A stretch of DNA of 45,954 nt from Fidelibacterota bacterium (GTDB lineage: Bacteria; Fidelibacterota; Marinisomatia; Marinisomatales; SCKK01): NCBI GenBank assembly GCA_004124475.1, contig SCKK01000028.1:1-45954 (forward strand), written 5' to 3'. This document shows positions 8,586 to 17,578 of the stretch, piece by piece (the stretch's first letter is position 1; each line of letters begins with the position of its first letter). A program made the translations under genes and the position numbers. The notes under the pieces are model-generated. The model was not told the origin of the DNA. It searched no databases and was given only the letters and a program-made list of their open reading frames with translations.

Positions 8586-9734
8586 TCAGTGATTAAAAAT
8601 CACCATCAGTTGAATTCCTTTTTGACCAAAACTTGTTAGAGATTGGCTTGCTTCAGTTAAACCGTGTTTTCCTCTACTCCAGAAAACACTTACATGAAAT
8701 ATCCAATGATCGTAATTCCGTTGCCAACTTACGTAATGGTAAGGTAAATTTTCACTCCAGTTATAAAAACTGAAATAGGTTAATTGGTCTATCAGTCCAA
8801 TCGAATAGAGCATCATCAGTCCTGAAATGTCTTTTTTTGTCGCAGTTCCAAAGGGAGTATCATCCACAGTAAAGAGAAGATGTTCGCCCAGTATGGTCAG
8901 TCCATTCCCAATTCCTAAAGTATAGTCCATCCCAAGAGTTAGCAACGATTGCCAATTCTGATTGGAATCTTCCATATCTGTTTTTATCAAAGCCGATTCA
9001 AAAAAGACTCCAACTCCAATATCCCACACTCCATCCAGGGCTATTCGGTTTTCCGCTATGGATTCACCTGAAATATCAATCACCCGATTGTGAGTTGTAA
9101 TGGCCATTTCGCCGTTCCCAATGGGATATTGAAATCTAACTCCGTACTCAGGCGATTTATCCCTTGTTGGTATAACTTCCATTCCTTTGAGATCTTTATT
9201 TCCATATAGTCCCCATATCCAGATGTTGGCATTGTTCTGAAAATCATATCGCAATCTGAGACTATATACGCCCTCTGCCAATTGAAGTGGATCCTGTGGA
9301 TCCAGACTATCAAACCATCTTAGAGCTCGGAGAAGCTTGGCAGGACCAAAATTGATTTTTTGTAATCCCAGCCGGGACTCGAATCGATTAGTTGAATAAC
9401 GCAGCCAAAAACGATATGCTTTAAAATTTGATGCATCTGTAGAACTATCAGCAGAAACGATTTGATGCGAACCTGAGAGATTCCCCGCAATTTCAAAATC
9501 GATGTGATTCTTTTCGGTAGATGAAAATTCCAAATAAAACGTTGGGATGTAGCGGAGGCCAAAAGTGACTGGATTTGAGGTAGATCCATTGTCAACAGCA
9601 CGTGTCAATCCGGAAAGCTCACCATTGAACTCTTGGGGTATAACTTCCGTAATAGGAAATAAAAGTGAGCCAGCCACCATCACACATTTCAGAGCGTTAC
9701 CCATTCCCCTGTTCATCTTGCGCCATGACACCAT
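8586..9734 (-). CDS. Predicted outer-membrane beta-barrel protein of the export operon
   Basis: This protein of about 380 residues has a signal sequence (NALKCVMVAGSLLFPITEVI) followed by many short alternating amphipathic strands rich in aromatics. Examples are FGLRYIPTFYLEF, YRFWLRYSTNRFESRLG and HWIFHVSVFWSRG; the last strand ends QLMVIFNH. This is what a 14-18-strand barrel looks like. I do not recognise a named family. The open frame starts at 9734 and overlaps the TetR end by 38 bp. Internal ATGs at 9716 and 9704 are equally plausible and none has a clear ribosome site, so translation may be coupled to the regulator. It could be the outer-membrane acceptor or exit of the ABC system. Confidence 0.6.
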   Translation of the reverse strand: MVSWRKMNRGMGNALKCVMVAGSLLFPITEVIPQEFNGELSGLTRAVDNGSTSNPVTFGLRYIPTFYLEFSSTEKNHIDFEIAGNLSGSHQIVSADSSTDASNFKAYRFWLRYSTNRFESRLGLQKINFGPAKLLRALRWFDSLDPQDPLQLAEGVYSLRLRYDFQNNANIWIWGLYGNKDLKGMEVIPTRDKSPEYGVRFQYPIGNGEMAITTHNRVIDISGESIAENRIALDGVWDIGVGVFFESALIKTDMEDSNQNWQSLLTLGMDYTLGIGNGLTILGEHLLFTVDDTPFGTATKKDISGLMMLYSIGLIDQLTYFSFYNWSENLPYHYVSWQRNYDHWIFHVSVFWSRGKHGLTEASQSLTSFGQKGIQLMVIFNH

Positions 9735-10302
9735 AAAAAAAGAGGTTCAACCAGTCACGCGTGAGCTCATACATATTCGGAAAAATCGACAGGAGACGAG
9801 GGTCTTCTCTCAATTCCAATAAGTGATCAATCATGAACGACAGGAATTCCAGGTTAAGGTCCTTTTTTAATTCTCCTTTTTGCTGGGCTTCACGGAATAA
9901 GTCCTTCATCTGTTGTATTCCCTGTTGAGATCGCTCTAAAACTAAGTCGTGAATCTCCGGTGTGTAACCGATAATATCCTGATAGAATTCTTTGCTGAAC
10001 CGCTTTCCGTAATCCAGTTTAAGCTGAATGAATTGACTTATCTTTTCAGCAAAGGGTATGTTCTGGGACATGATATCGTCAAATGCGACTTGTCCCTCAT
10101 CCAACATATTTATTATTAACCGCAATGCCAGATCATTCTTATTCCTAAAGAATTTATAGAAAGTCATCTTGCTGACATTAGCAGTCTTGCAAATCTCTTC
10201 AATAGAAACTCGTCTGATCCCATATTGCATGAAGAGATCTTCTGCGGTTTTCATTAACTGGTTAAATTTAGGGGATTGGATTTTTTGAGTGCTCAGAGTC
10301 AT
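9697..10302 (-). CDS. TetR/AcrR-family transcriptional regulator
   Basis: The 201 residues have an N-terminal TetR helix-turn-helix at about 12-60 (AEDLFMQYGIRRVSIEEICK, then TANVSKMTFYKFFRNKNDL). An all-helical ligand-binding half follows. It is the first gene of a six-gene minus-strand unit with barrel, ATPase, two permeases and LolA-like protein. It probably represses that unit and itself. Two copies of a near-palindromic site lie in its promoter region (10320-10387), one inside the -35/-10 spacer, which fits autorepression. The ligand is unknown; a membrane-active or lipidic exporter substrate is a reasonable guess. Confidence 0.88.
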   Translation of the reverse strand: MTLSTQKIQSPKFNQLMKTAEDLFMQYGIRRVSIEEICKTANVSKMTFYKFFRNKNDLALRLIINMLDEGQVAFDDIMSQNIPFAEKISQFIQLKLDYGKRFSKEFYQDIIGYTPEIHDLVLERSQQGIQQMKDLFREAQQKGELKKDLNLEFLSFMIDHLLELREDPRLLSIFPNMYELTRDWLNLFFYGVMAQDEQGNG

Positions 10303-10319
10303 TGACGTTCCTATTTCAA

Positions 10320-10387
10320 ATTTACGTTATCCGTTTTACTTTACGATTCCAGTAACAAAAATAAGTTAACGTAAACTATATTGTCAA
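10320..10387 (-). promoter_or_regulatory. Promoter and paired operator of the TetR/export operon
   Basis: On the minus strand a perfect -35 TTGACA (10387-10382) is followed by an 18-nt spacer and a -10 TATTTT (10363-10358). The spacer contains GTTTACGTTAAC (10376-10365), a palindrome at 10 of 12 positions. A second copy matching at 10 of 12 positions lies at 10320-10331, just before the start codon. Two similar sites flanking and overlapping a promoter fit TetR autoregulation. Which protein binds is inference. Confidence 0.65.
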
Positions 10388-10583
10388 GGGTTTTTACAAT
10401 CCTGGATTCAAATTGTTTTCCTATGTAGAAAAATCGGAGGAATTTTTGATATAGTCATTAAACTCAATTCCTTCGAATAATGTACCTTTAACAGCACAAT
10501 TAGAAATTCACTATTTTCAATTTTAGTTGAGTGATTTTTATTTAATTTGGGTATATTTAATATATTCGTATTTTGATAAAACG

Positions 10584-10739
10584 ATGAATAACCATACAGA
10601 AATTCTTAATAAATTAATCAGGCGGATTGAAGTCTTTTTTCAAAGTCTTGGTGATGTGGAAGAAGATCTCTGGCCACCGGCAAGAGAAGTGATTCTTGAA
10701 TTGAAACATATAATCGATTCTGCTGAACCACCCATTTGA
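10584..10739 (+). CDS. Small hypothetical protein
   Basis: This is an open frame of 51 residues beginning MNNHTEILNKLIRRIEVFF and ending IIDSAEPPI. The acidic, helical composition looks protein-like, but there is no recognisable family and no ribosome site. The frame extends upstream to 10527. It is followed closely by another small frame on the same strand. The 280 bases before it hold only the TetR promoter. Confidence 0.35.
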   Translation: MNNHTEILNKLIRRIEVFFQSLGDVEEDLWPPAREVILELKHIIDSAEPPI

Positions 10740-10758
10740 TTATATATACAACTTTCTC

Positions 10759-10995
10759 TTGAGTGGCCCATTAAATAAACCCAAATTACCCCGTAGATCA
10801 AAGCAATTAAAATTTGCATGCATCGTAGCTACAATTTGGTTAGCTACTATAATTTATTTGTTTTATACAGATCTGGCGGTAGCAGGATATATGTCTGGGG
10901 GAGTTCTATTTTCTATTGCATTTTTAGTAAGTACAACCGATTTTTGTATACCTTCTTTGGTTTACAATTTTCTTTTTAAGTATAAAGTAAAATAG
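10759..10995 (+). CDS. Small two-segment membrane protein
   Basis: The frame has 78 residues with a TTG start and two hydrophobic segments (FACIVATIWLATIIYLFY and MSGGVLFSIAFLVS), plus a basic N-terminus (KPKLPRRSKQLK). The family is not recognised. It lies 19 bp after the preceding small frame. The lack of a clear ribosome site leaves doubt that it is translated. Confidence 0.4.
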   Translation: MSGPLNKPKLPRRSKQLKFACIVATIWLATIIYLFYTDLAVAGYMSGGVLFSIAFLVSTTDFCIPSLVYNFLFKYKVK

Positions 10996-11316
10996 TAACG
11001 ATTTGCCAACACTAAATATACGGTATTAAAACACCGCATATTATTAACGTTGAAAATAAAAATGAAAAGAACACATAACAAATCGTTCTACCTAACATTT
11101 TTCCTTCCCGCTCCAAAATGCAGGCGAACTCAACCGTTGTGCAGTCAAGGAAGATTGTATTGTTTAAATTATCCGCTCCTTTAATTAAAGATTTGGGCAT
11201 TAAGACCTCTTCCATTAAAAGAACCTGGAAATACGCATACAGAATTAGCATTGCAATTTGATTAATGAGAAGTTAGATTTAATTTAAGTCATAACACTGA
11301 CTTTCTGCGGCTAAAG

Positions 11317-11350
11317 AAGGGGAGGGTTCATTAGAGCTGTCCCCTTTTTT
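11317..11350 (+). terminator. Possible rho-independent terminator
   Basis: A 7-bp stem AAGGGGA/TCCCCTT (11317-11323 and 11340-11346) closes a 16-nt loop and runs into a T-tract on the plus strand. It could end transcription of the small membrane protein gene. I see no convincing gene between 10996 and 11422. Confidence 0.5.
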
Positions 11351-11422
11351 GTTGCTTTTTATTGTTGGTGTAGTAAATTCGGTTTGTGAGAGATTTAATT
11401 AACCTCCGCCAGAAGGGATCGG

Positions 11423-11533
11423 ATGAAGATATTATTACTAATACCTCCACTTCTGATTCTATTCACAACTTGTGTAGATCCGACTGAAGAAGGTGAAACT
11501 ATCTCTTACGGGAATGGTGGGAAGGATGTCTGA
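11423..11533 (+). CDS. Very short lipoprotein or truncated lipoprotein start
   Basis: A 36-residue frame starts MKILLLIPPLLILFTTCVDP, a clean lipoprotein signal with the cysteine at position 17, and ends 19 residues later. AGAAGGG lies 5 nt before the ATG. It could be a genuine mini-lipoprotein or the 5' end of a larger lipoprotein gene cut by an early stop. No continuation is apparent in the next 60 bases. Confidence 0.45.
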   Translation: MKILLLIPPLLILFTTCVDPTEEGETISYGNGGKDV

Positions 11534-11594
11534 TTAATCAAGACAGAATTCCAGGGCTATTTATAGGCCAAAACTCAAACCGTACTCCGAACAA

Positions 11595-12182
11595 ATGCGG
11601 TCCTCTTACCAAAAATTAACTAAAAAAGAAATTAACGATCTGCCGCTTCATCAGTATGATGGACCGATTCACGTCGTTGCATCTTTAAATGATGCCGATC
11701 GGGCTAGTGACGCTCTGCTTAAAGAAAATGTCATTGGTTTTGACACTGAGACGCGGCCTTCGTTCCGTAAAGGCGAGGTTCATTTACCGTCCATTCTACA
11801 GTTGGCGGGAAATGATGCTATTTATATTTTTCAGTTAAATAAGGTTGGACTCTGCGAATGTATATTGTATATCCTGTCAAATCCAGATATTATCAAATGC
11901 GGCGTTGCACTTGATCGCGATCTGGCAGATTTGATGCAACTATCCCCGTTTGACCCTAAAGCAGTCATAGATCTGGGTGTAATTGCCCAACGGGCTGATG
12001 TACCACACCACGGCCTTCGAGGGTTAACAGCACTCTTTTTGGGTTTTAGGATATCGAAACAGGCACGCACGGCAAATTGGAACGCAAAGGAACTGTCCAT
12101 TAAGCAGATAAACTATGCTGCCACCGATGCCTGGGTTGGGCGCGAATTATATTTCAAATTCAAGGATGAACAGCTGCTCTAG
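11595..12182 (+). CDS. 3'-5' exonuclease domain protein (DEDDy, RNase D/WRN-like)
   Basis: The 195 residues carry all three exonuclease motifs. Exo I is FDTET with D50 and E52, Exo II is GVALDRDLADL with D107/D109, and Exo III is INYAATDAW with Y174 and D178 in the DEDDy spacing. The protein is just the nuclease domain, without the HRDC domains of RNase D. It is of the stand-alone type common in FCB bacteria and acts on RNA or DNA 3' ends; the substrate cannot be read from sequence. No operon partners are visible. Confidence 0.87.
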   Translation: MRSSYQKLTKKEINDLPLHQYDGPIHVVASLNDADRASDALLKENVIGFDTETRPSFRKGEVHLPSILQLAGNDAIYIFQLNKVGLCECILYILSNPDIIKCGVALDRDLADLMQLSPFDPKAVIDLGVIAQRADVPHHGLRGLTALFLGFRISKQARTANWNAKELSIKQINYAATDAWVGRELYFKFKDEQLL

Positions 12183-12835
12183 GAAAATGGGACCTAATTG
12201 CTGTGATACCAAACGAAGATTCTATCCGGATGCCTTATACAAATTCGTAGCATATGTGTGCCTTAAGCTATGAATTAAATATCGATCCTGGAGTCCTGCT
12301 TTCCTTAAAAATCTTGTTTGTGAAACCCACAAATCGACGTTTATTTTAAAGGAAGATGGGTTACAACCGTGTATAGCGTTTATTAATTGATTAGTACTTG
12401 AATCTACAGATAGATACCAGAATTATGTAACCTAATTTAAGAAATTTACGGGTCAATATGAAGGTAAAACCAAAACGGGATATTCGGTAACTCGCATAAT
12501 ATTAAAGAGATAGACAATAATAGCAAATTCCTTAAAATCCCTCAGATGTTGAGGCCGTGCCGGTTCCCTGCCCGCCGGTCAGGCGGGGAGTTCGGCCCCG
12601 GGTTCTATAGTGAACGTTGATTTGGTATTGCATATTTTTGATTGTAAAATGTCTCACACAAATGAGCTTAGTTGTTTTTTTAATTTTCTCATTAATCCCA
12701 AATCAATCTTAATAAATTGTAGATTATAGACACATCTATTCTTATTTTGCCTTGTCACGATAGACAATAATCAATCCTCATCCGGTTGTGATAGGCAAAA
12801 TATTCATACCAAAATAAACTTGAATTCCAATCGTA
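12183..12835. other. Gene-free 650-bp interval with repeats upstream of the SDR gene
   Basis: I see no credible ORF. It contains a CCCGCC/GGCGGG palindrome at 12571-12587 and a 13-bp direct repeat GATAGACAATAAT at about 12508 and 12769. It also contains an inverted repeat, ATTTTGCCT at 12744-12752 against AGGCAAAAT at 12793-12801. The arms extend with one extra base to TCAC/GTGA. The last repeat sits 35-90 bp before the reductase start and could be an operator. Confidence 0.45.
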
Positions 12836-13693
12836 ATGTTTGAACTAAACTTGTTGAAAAATAAAACGATCATTGTCACGGGAGGCGGGACAGGTCTTGG
12901 AAAGTCGATGGCTCACCGGTTTGGGGAGTTGGGCGCAAACTTGGTTATTGCAAGCAGAAAAATGGATATACTGGAAAAAGCGGCAGATAAAATTAGAAAA
13001 ACCGGGACACAAGTCCTACCTATTCAATGTGACGTTAGAGATTATGATCAAGTGAGTAAAATGGTTGAAAAGACAATAGCAGGATTTGGTTCCGTCGATG
13101 TACTTGTGAATAATGCAGCAGGGAATTTTATCAGTCCAACGGAGCGACTCACCGCCGGAGGATTTAAGGTGATTGTTGATATAGTATTACATGGGACATT
13201 TAATTGTACTTTGGCTGTAGGAAAGGAAATGATCAAAAATAAGGGTGGCACAGTTTTAAACATTGTCACCACCTATGCATGGACGGGGTCTGGCTATGTT
13301 GTTCCTTCTGCAGCAGCGAAAGCAGGCGTCCTTGCCATGACACGATCTTTAGCAGTTGAGTGGGCAAAGTATGGCATTCGAACCAATGCTATTGCTCCAG
13401 GTCCCTTTCCAACTAAAGGTGCGTGGAAACGGCTCGTTCCTCCCGGATTTGGGTTGGAAAATAGAATGAAAAAACGGATTCCTCTCGGTCGTTTTGGGGA
13501 ACATGAAGAATTGGCGAATCTGGCTACCTTTTTGGTTAGTGATGGTTCATCTTATATTAATGGTGAAGTTGTTACGATTGATGGGGGAGAGTGGCTAAAA
13601 GGGGCAGGACAGTTCAATGAACTCGACCGTCTGCCGAAATTGGCGTGGAAAACCATGGCTGCCTTGAGAAAAAAATCTTACAAAAAAAAATAG
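12836..13693 (+). CDS. 2,4-dienoyl-CoA reductase-like SDR (DECR1 type)
   Basis: This is a short-chain dehydrogenase of 285 residues. The cofactor motif TGGGTGLG is at 15-22 and NNAAGNF at 92-98. The classical YxxxK is absent. Instead Y147 and K162 are 15 residues apart, the unusual arrangement of mitochondrial 2,4-dienoyl-CoA reductase. The flanking VVPSAAAKAGVLAMTRSLA, PGPFPTKGAW, the DGGEW loop and the C-terminal GQFNELDRL also match that family. It would reduce 2,4-dienoyl-CoA with NADPH during oxidation of unsaturated fatty acids. No other beta-oxidation genes are adjacent. The next gene, an amidohydrolase, follows after 13 bp. Confidence 0.85.
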   Translation: MFELNLLKNKTIIVTGGGTGLGKSMAHRFGELGANLVIASRKMDILEKAADKIRKTGTQVLPIQCDVRDYDQVSKMVEKTIAGFGSVDVLVNNAAGNFISPTERLTAGGFKVIVDIVLHGTFNCTLAVGKEMIKNKGGTVLNIVTTYAWTGSGYVVPSAAAKAGVLAMTRSLAVEWAKYGIRTNAIAPGPFPTKGAWKRLVPPGFGLENRMKKRIPLGRFGEHEELANLATFLVSDGSSYINGEVVTIDGGEWLKGAGQFNELDRLPKLAWKTMAALRKKSYKKK

Positions 13694-13706
13694 GGAGGAG
13701 GTAATT

Positions 13707-15368
13707 TTGAAAAGGGGAAAATCGTTCCTCATACTAATCGTTCTAATGGGTAGTATCATGAATTCATGTAATAACAATAATCCGAATGTCATTTATACAA
13801 ATGGAAATATTTGGACTGGAATCCCTGATACACCAAGAGCAGAGGCAATTGCTGTTAGTGGGGAAACCATCCTTGTGGTTGGGACAACAAAGGATTTGAT
13901 GTTGCTGAAAGTTACAAACACTCATATCATCGACTTGGAAGGGAAATTTGTGGTCCCCGGGTTTATCGATAGTCATACGCACTTTATAAGTGGGGGATAT
14001 CAACTCTCAAATGTGGATTTACGACATGCAAAAACACCCAAAGACTTTATCCGAATAATTAAGGAATTTTCTGCAACGATCCCTGAAGGGCGTTGGATAT
14101 TGGGAGGTGACTGGGATCATGAGAATTGGGGAGGTGAATTACCGGAACGCTCATGGATTGACTCGATTACTTCTAATATTCCGGTTTTTGTGGACCGATT
14201 AGATGGGCACATGGGTCTTGCCAATTCCGCAGCCTTGAAATTAGCTGGAATTACTTCTAAGACACTGGATCCTCCGGGAGGGCTAATTATCCGTGATAAA
14301 GAAGGAACTCCAACCGGAATTCTTAAAGATGAAGGCATTGATCTTATTACTGCTGTCATCCCAGAACGGTCTGAAGAGGAGCAGGATGAAGCTCTTGAAC
14401 GAGCAACGGAATTTGCATTATCCAAAGGGGTTACCCAGGTCCATGATATGTGTACGTGGTCCCATTTACAAACATTCCAACGCTCAAATAAACGAGGGAA
14501 ATTGAAAATAAGGATTAAAGCGTTTGTCTGGAATGACAATTGGGAAAAGTTAATCGATTACGGAAAGACAAACGGTTGGGGAAATGATTGGCTTGGATGG
14601 AAGGGAATCAAAGCGATGGTAGATGGGTCTTTAGGCTCCCGGACTGCCTGGATGTATCAACCTTATATAGATGATCCTTCCACATCCGGACTATTGGTTG
14701 CTGCGGATTCCTCGGAATTAAAATCACTTCTTTTGGCGTCTGATAAAGCCGGTCTTCAATTGGTAATTCATGCAATAGGAGACAAGGCAAACGATTGGGT
14801 TTTGGATGTATTTGAGTACATTGCACATCAGAACCCTTTCCGAGAACGCCGTCATAGAATTGAACACGCTCAACATCTTTCGTCAGATGCTATCCCTAGA
14901 TTTGCCTCTCTTGGTGTGATTGCCTCCATGCAGCCTTACCACATTATCGACGATGGACGATGGGCAGGGAAGAGGGTAAGTACAGATGTTTTAAAAACCA
15001 GTTATGCAAACAAGTCACTTTTAGATGCTGGAGCAACGTTATCATTCGGATCGGATTGGACCGTAGCGCCCATCTCCCCGATTTTAGGTATTTATGCAGC
15101 TGTTACTCGTCAAACTTTGGATGGAGATAATCCTGATGGATGGTATCCAGAGCAAATAATTAATGTGGAAGATGCTTTAAAAGCATATACCTATAATGCT
15201 GCCTATTCCGTATTTATGGAGGATAAATTAGGAACATTGGAGGAGGGGAAGTTGGCAGACTTTGTTGTATTATCTGAAGACTTGTTTATGGTTGATCCTG
15301 TAGACATTAAGAATGTTAGGGTTCTGCGTACGGTGATCAGCGGGAAAGATCGGTACCTGGCAGATTGA
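13707..15368 (+). CDS. Amidohydrolase (YtcJ/Amidohydro_3 type), predicted lipoprotein
   Basis: The 553 residues start with a lipoprotein-like signal ending MNSC. The metal-binding GFIDSHTHF follows near residue 90, then the DWDHENWGG region, AMVDGSLGSRTAWM, the metal-ligand strand HAIGDKAND, HRIEHAQHL and FGSDWTVAP. These are the landmarks of the YtcJ-like amidohydrolase family. The start is TTG with a strong ribosome site (AGGAGG, 6-7 nt spacer). Most members have unknown amide or cyclic substrates. It probably forms an operon with the upstream reductase. A link to fatty-acid breakdown is not evident. Confidence 0.86.
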   Translation: MKRGKSFLILIVLMGSIMNSCNNNNPNVIYTNGNIWTGIPDTPRAEAIAVSGETILVVGTTKDLMLLKVTNTHIIDLEGKFVVPGFIDSHTHFISGGYQLSNVDLRHAKTPKDFIRIIKEFSATIPEGRWILGGDWDHENWGGELPERSWIDSITSNIPVFVDRLDGHMGLANSAALKLAGITSKTLDPPGGLIIRDKEGTPTGILKDEGIDLITAVIPERSEEEQDEALERATEFALSKGVTQVHDMCTWSHLQTFQRSNKRGKLKIRIKAFVWNDNWEKLIDYGKTNGWGNDWLGWKGIKAMVDGSLGSRTAWMYQPYIDDPSTSGLLVAADSSELKSLLLASDKAGLQLVIHAIGDKANDWVLDVFEYIAHQNPFRERRHRIEHAQHLSSDAIPRFASLGVIASMQPYHIIDDGRWAGKRVSTDVLKTSYANKSLLDAGATLSFGSDWTVAPISPILGIYAAVTRQTLDGDNPDGWYPEQIINVEDALKAYTYNAAYSVFMEDKLGTLEEGKLADFVVLSEDLFMVDPVDIKNVRVLRTVISGKDRYLAD

Positions 15369-15405
15369 TCTTGCAAAAAACAGTCCAAAATAACGGAGGT
15401 TCGAA

Positions 15406-15984
15406 ATGAAGTATCTTATATGTATAGGTTTAGCTTTTACCTTATTCTGTTCCCAAGGATTAGCTGACGATGTAACAGTAACCATATCTGAGAAGACTGT
15501 AAATGAATTCATTGCGGCGATAGGGCCGGTTAAGGGAAAAGGTAAAAAGCAGGGAATCAAATATAATTGGAAGGTGAAGAAAGCCGAGTTCGACTTCGAG
15601 CCCGGGTCTGCGCAGTTCATTGCTTCGGTTGATCTGAATGCTGGAATCTTTAAGACCAGCAACATAGTGAAAAGCAAGGTGAAGGTGACGTACGATGGTG
15701 AAACAAATAAAATAAGGATGACTGTTGAAAAGGCTATCTACAAAATTTATATCAAGGTTTTTGGAAAGAAAATAAAGGTGGGAGAGGTTGATATTGCGAA
15801 ATATTACAAGCCGAAGTTCGAGTTCAATGGACCGGAGCCGGTTCAAAAAGTAGTAGAAGTGGAGACTGGCAAGAATAAAGTCCGCATTATTAAGGTAACT
15901 CCTACGAATAGACAACTTACCATCGAAAAGGACAAGATTCGAATCACAGTAGACTTGATATATAGTGGCTCGGACAAACCCTGA
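15406..15984 (+). CDS. Secreted hypothetical beta-rich protein
   Basis: A clean signal peptide (MKYLICIGLAFTLFCSQGLA) and a ribosome site GGAGG 6 nt before the ATG support this gene. The mature part is Lys/Val/Ile-rich with alternating strands (KVKVTYDGETNKIRMTVEKA) and an early VTISEKTVNEFIAAI helix. That order is reminiscent of small lipid-binding TULIP/YceB-like proteins, but I cannot assign it. It lies 37 bp after the amidohydrolase and may be co-transcribed. Confidence 0.65.
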   Translation: MKYLICIGLAFTLFCSQGLADDVTVTISEKTVNEFIAAIGPVKGKGKKQGIKYNWKVKKAEFDFEPGSAQFIASVDLNAGIFKTSNIVKSKVKVTYDGETNKIRMTVEKAIYKIYIKVFGKKIKVGEVDIAKYYKPKFEFNGPEPVQKVVEVETGKNKVRIIKVTPTNRQLTIEKDKIRITVDLIYSGSDKP

Positions 15985-16049
15985 CTTCTAGTACTGCGTA
16001 TCACAAAAATGTTTACAGAAAATCAGGCTAAGTGTTCATGTGTTTGAGT

Positions 16050-16105
16050 ATTAAAGTGTTTATGTTGTCCCGTCTTGAATTTACCTCAACACATGAATAC
16101 TTTAA
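16050..16105. repeat. Imperfect inverted repeat between genes
   Basis: The arms around TATTAAAGTGTTTATGTTG (from 16050) and CAACACATGAATACTTTAACA (to 16105) are complementary apart from a few mismatches and a 2-nt bulge. It could serve as a transcription end for the upstream secreted protein gene. Confidence 0.4.
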
Positions 16106-16178
16106 CACTTAAGCACTATCATATAGTGTTGCAAAGATTTTAGTGAAACGATCCACTAGTATTTAAAATACCTCGATT

Positions 16179-16913
16179 GTGCGCGAGACGGTCCGGAACT
16201 ATCTCACTAATTACGAACCGTTCCAGACGTTTGATATCTATCACACGATTTCTCTTGTTATTTTCATGGGACTTGCGACTTTGTTACCATTGTACGCAAA
16301 GCGGAACTTCTCAGAGAAATGGCAGCAACGTGTGGGAAGCGCTCTGGGATGGCTAGTTGCTGCGAGTTATTTAAGCTGGCCCACCCTCGAAATTATCGCA
16401 GGGACATTTGATCCTAAACTTCACTTACCATTTCATTTATGCCGATTCGCCAATCTTGCTTTACCCCTGGTTATGTGGAAACGAAATTATCTTGTGTATG
16501 AGGTACTTTACTTTTGGGGATTATCCGCCATGTTCCAATCGATATTCACTCCTGATATTCCCCAGGCTTTTCCTCATTACCATTTTTTTCGATTCTGGAT
16601 TTCCCACGAGTTAATGATTGTTGCACTTGTGTATGCCACAGTCATTTACAAGATAAGACCAACACTGAAAAGCCTCCGGAGGTCATTTGTGGCGTTACTC
16701 CTGTTTTTTATTATTACTATCCCAGTGAACCTGATTCTTGATGCAAACTATTTTTGGATTTGCGGAAAACCCCCGATGCCGACAATCCTCGACTACATGG
16801 GGCCCTGGCCTTGGTATATCGTGACAGGAACTGCCGCAGCATTAATCCACTTTTATGCGGTGTATCTGCCATTTGTTATCATAGATTGGAGAAAGAAGAA
16901 TAGGATAAGATAG
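16179..16913 (+). CDS. TIGR02206/YwaF-type integral membrane protein
   Basis: The 244 residues form about seven membrane segments. Hallmarks of the YwaF/TMEM164 family are LPFHLCRFANLALP, EVLYFWGLSAMFQSIFTPD, HYHFFRFWISHE, the NYFWICGKPP loop and the conserved GPWPWYI before the last helix. The start is GTG at 16179 and no ribosome site is obvious. Bacterial members have no established reaction; the human relative is an acyltransferase-like protein. It stands alone between an inverted repeat and a repeat patch. Confidence 0.82.
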   Translation: MRETVRNYLTNYEPFQTFDIYHTISLVIFMGLATLLPLYAKRNFSEKWQQRVGSALGWLVAASYLSWPTLEIIAGTFDPKLHLPFHLCRFANLALPLVMWKRNYLVYEVLYFWGLSAMFQSIFTPDIPQAFPHYHFFRFWISHELMIVALVYATVIYKIRPTLKSLRRSFVALLLFFIITIPVNLILDANYFWICGKPPMPTILDYMGPWPWYIVTGTAAALIHFYAVYLPFVIIDWRKKNRIR

Positions 16914-16973
16914 TGGAACAATTATTGTAACTATTCAGGCTAAGGCACAGGCACCCCGACACTGCGCGTACCT

Positions 16974-17060
16974 GCCCGTCTGGCAGACAGGCGCTGCGCT
17001 CCGAAAGGGAAAGAGAGATGGGTGATCCGCCAGACTTCGGCGTGAGCTCAGTCGAACGCT
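16974..17060. repeat. GC-rich palindrome plus dispersed 36-bp repeat
   Basis: A palindrome with arms GCCCGTCT/AGACAGGC lies at 16974-16992. Positions 17025-17060 are identical, in inverted orientation, to 27073-27108 over 36 bp. The sequence begins ATCCGCCAGACTTCGG and ends CAGTCGAACGCT. It is an intergenic repeat unit without coding potential. Confidence 0.7.
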
Positions 17061-17148
17061 TGCGGACTGAGGGATTACAACTGATTATAGAATTTGATTG
17101 GAGGTAATAAACCTTACAATTAAATTTGTATCAAATTTTAAACAGCGC

Positions 17149-17562
17149 ATGATGGCAACTGGAAAAAGAATACTCATATTTTTCATCACAGTTTTATTAG
17201 CAACGCCTGTATTTGCTAACTTTAAGTATTTTAAAATGGTACAACGATCAGCAGAGGTCTATAGGGTGGAATGCAAAGTAGATCAGATGAAATTGGTTGA
17301 TGCGGATGAAGATAAACAGGCTTTCTACATCAATCTAAAAAGTAATAGAAATAATTTTGAGATGGTGATGCTTGTCGGTTTCATAGCAGCAGGTGAAGCT
17401 ATGAAGATTGGAATTGAACCTGATGTGTTCTTTGTCAGGGTACAAATACCACTTGGTGAAGGCTTCGAGCTACTCGCTACAGCAAGTAAAGAAGATTTAA
17501 AACGGCTAATGAGTGGGGAGATAAATACAGCTCAATTTGCCAGACTTATTCAATATCTTTAA
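17149..17562 (+). CDS. Secreted hypothetical protein
   Basis: From the ATG at 17149 the product begins MMATGKRILIFFITVLLATP and is followed by VFA, a typical signal peptide. A mature part of about 115 residues follows, with no recognised family. The frame is open upstream to a TTG at 17098, but that extension would bury the signal, so I chose the internal start. The protein ends FARLIQYL and is followed after 16 bp by a small DUF350-like membrane protein gene with its own strong ribosome site. Confidence 0.6.
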   Translation: MMATGKRILIFFITVLLATPVFANFKYFKMVQRSAEVYRVECKVDQMKLVDADEDKQAFYINLKSNRNNFEMVMLVGFIAAGEAMKIGIEPDVFFVRVQIPLGEGFELLATASKEDLKRLMSGEINTAQFARLIQYL

Positions 17563-17578
17563 AAAATAAGGAGGAGAT

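Noticed and set aside
11012-11251. 79-codon minus-strand frame
   Set aside because: No ribosome site, odd composition and no family resemblance; likely a chance frame.
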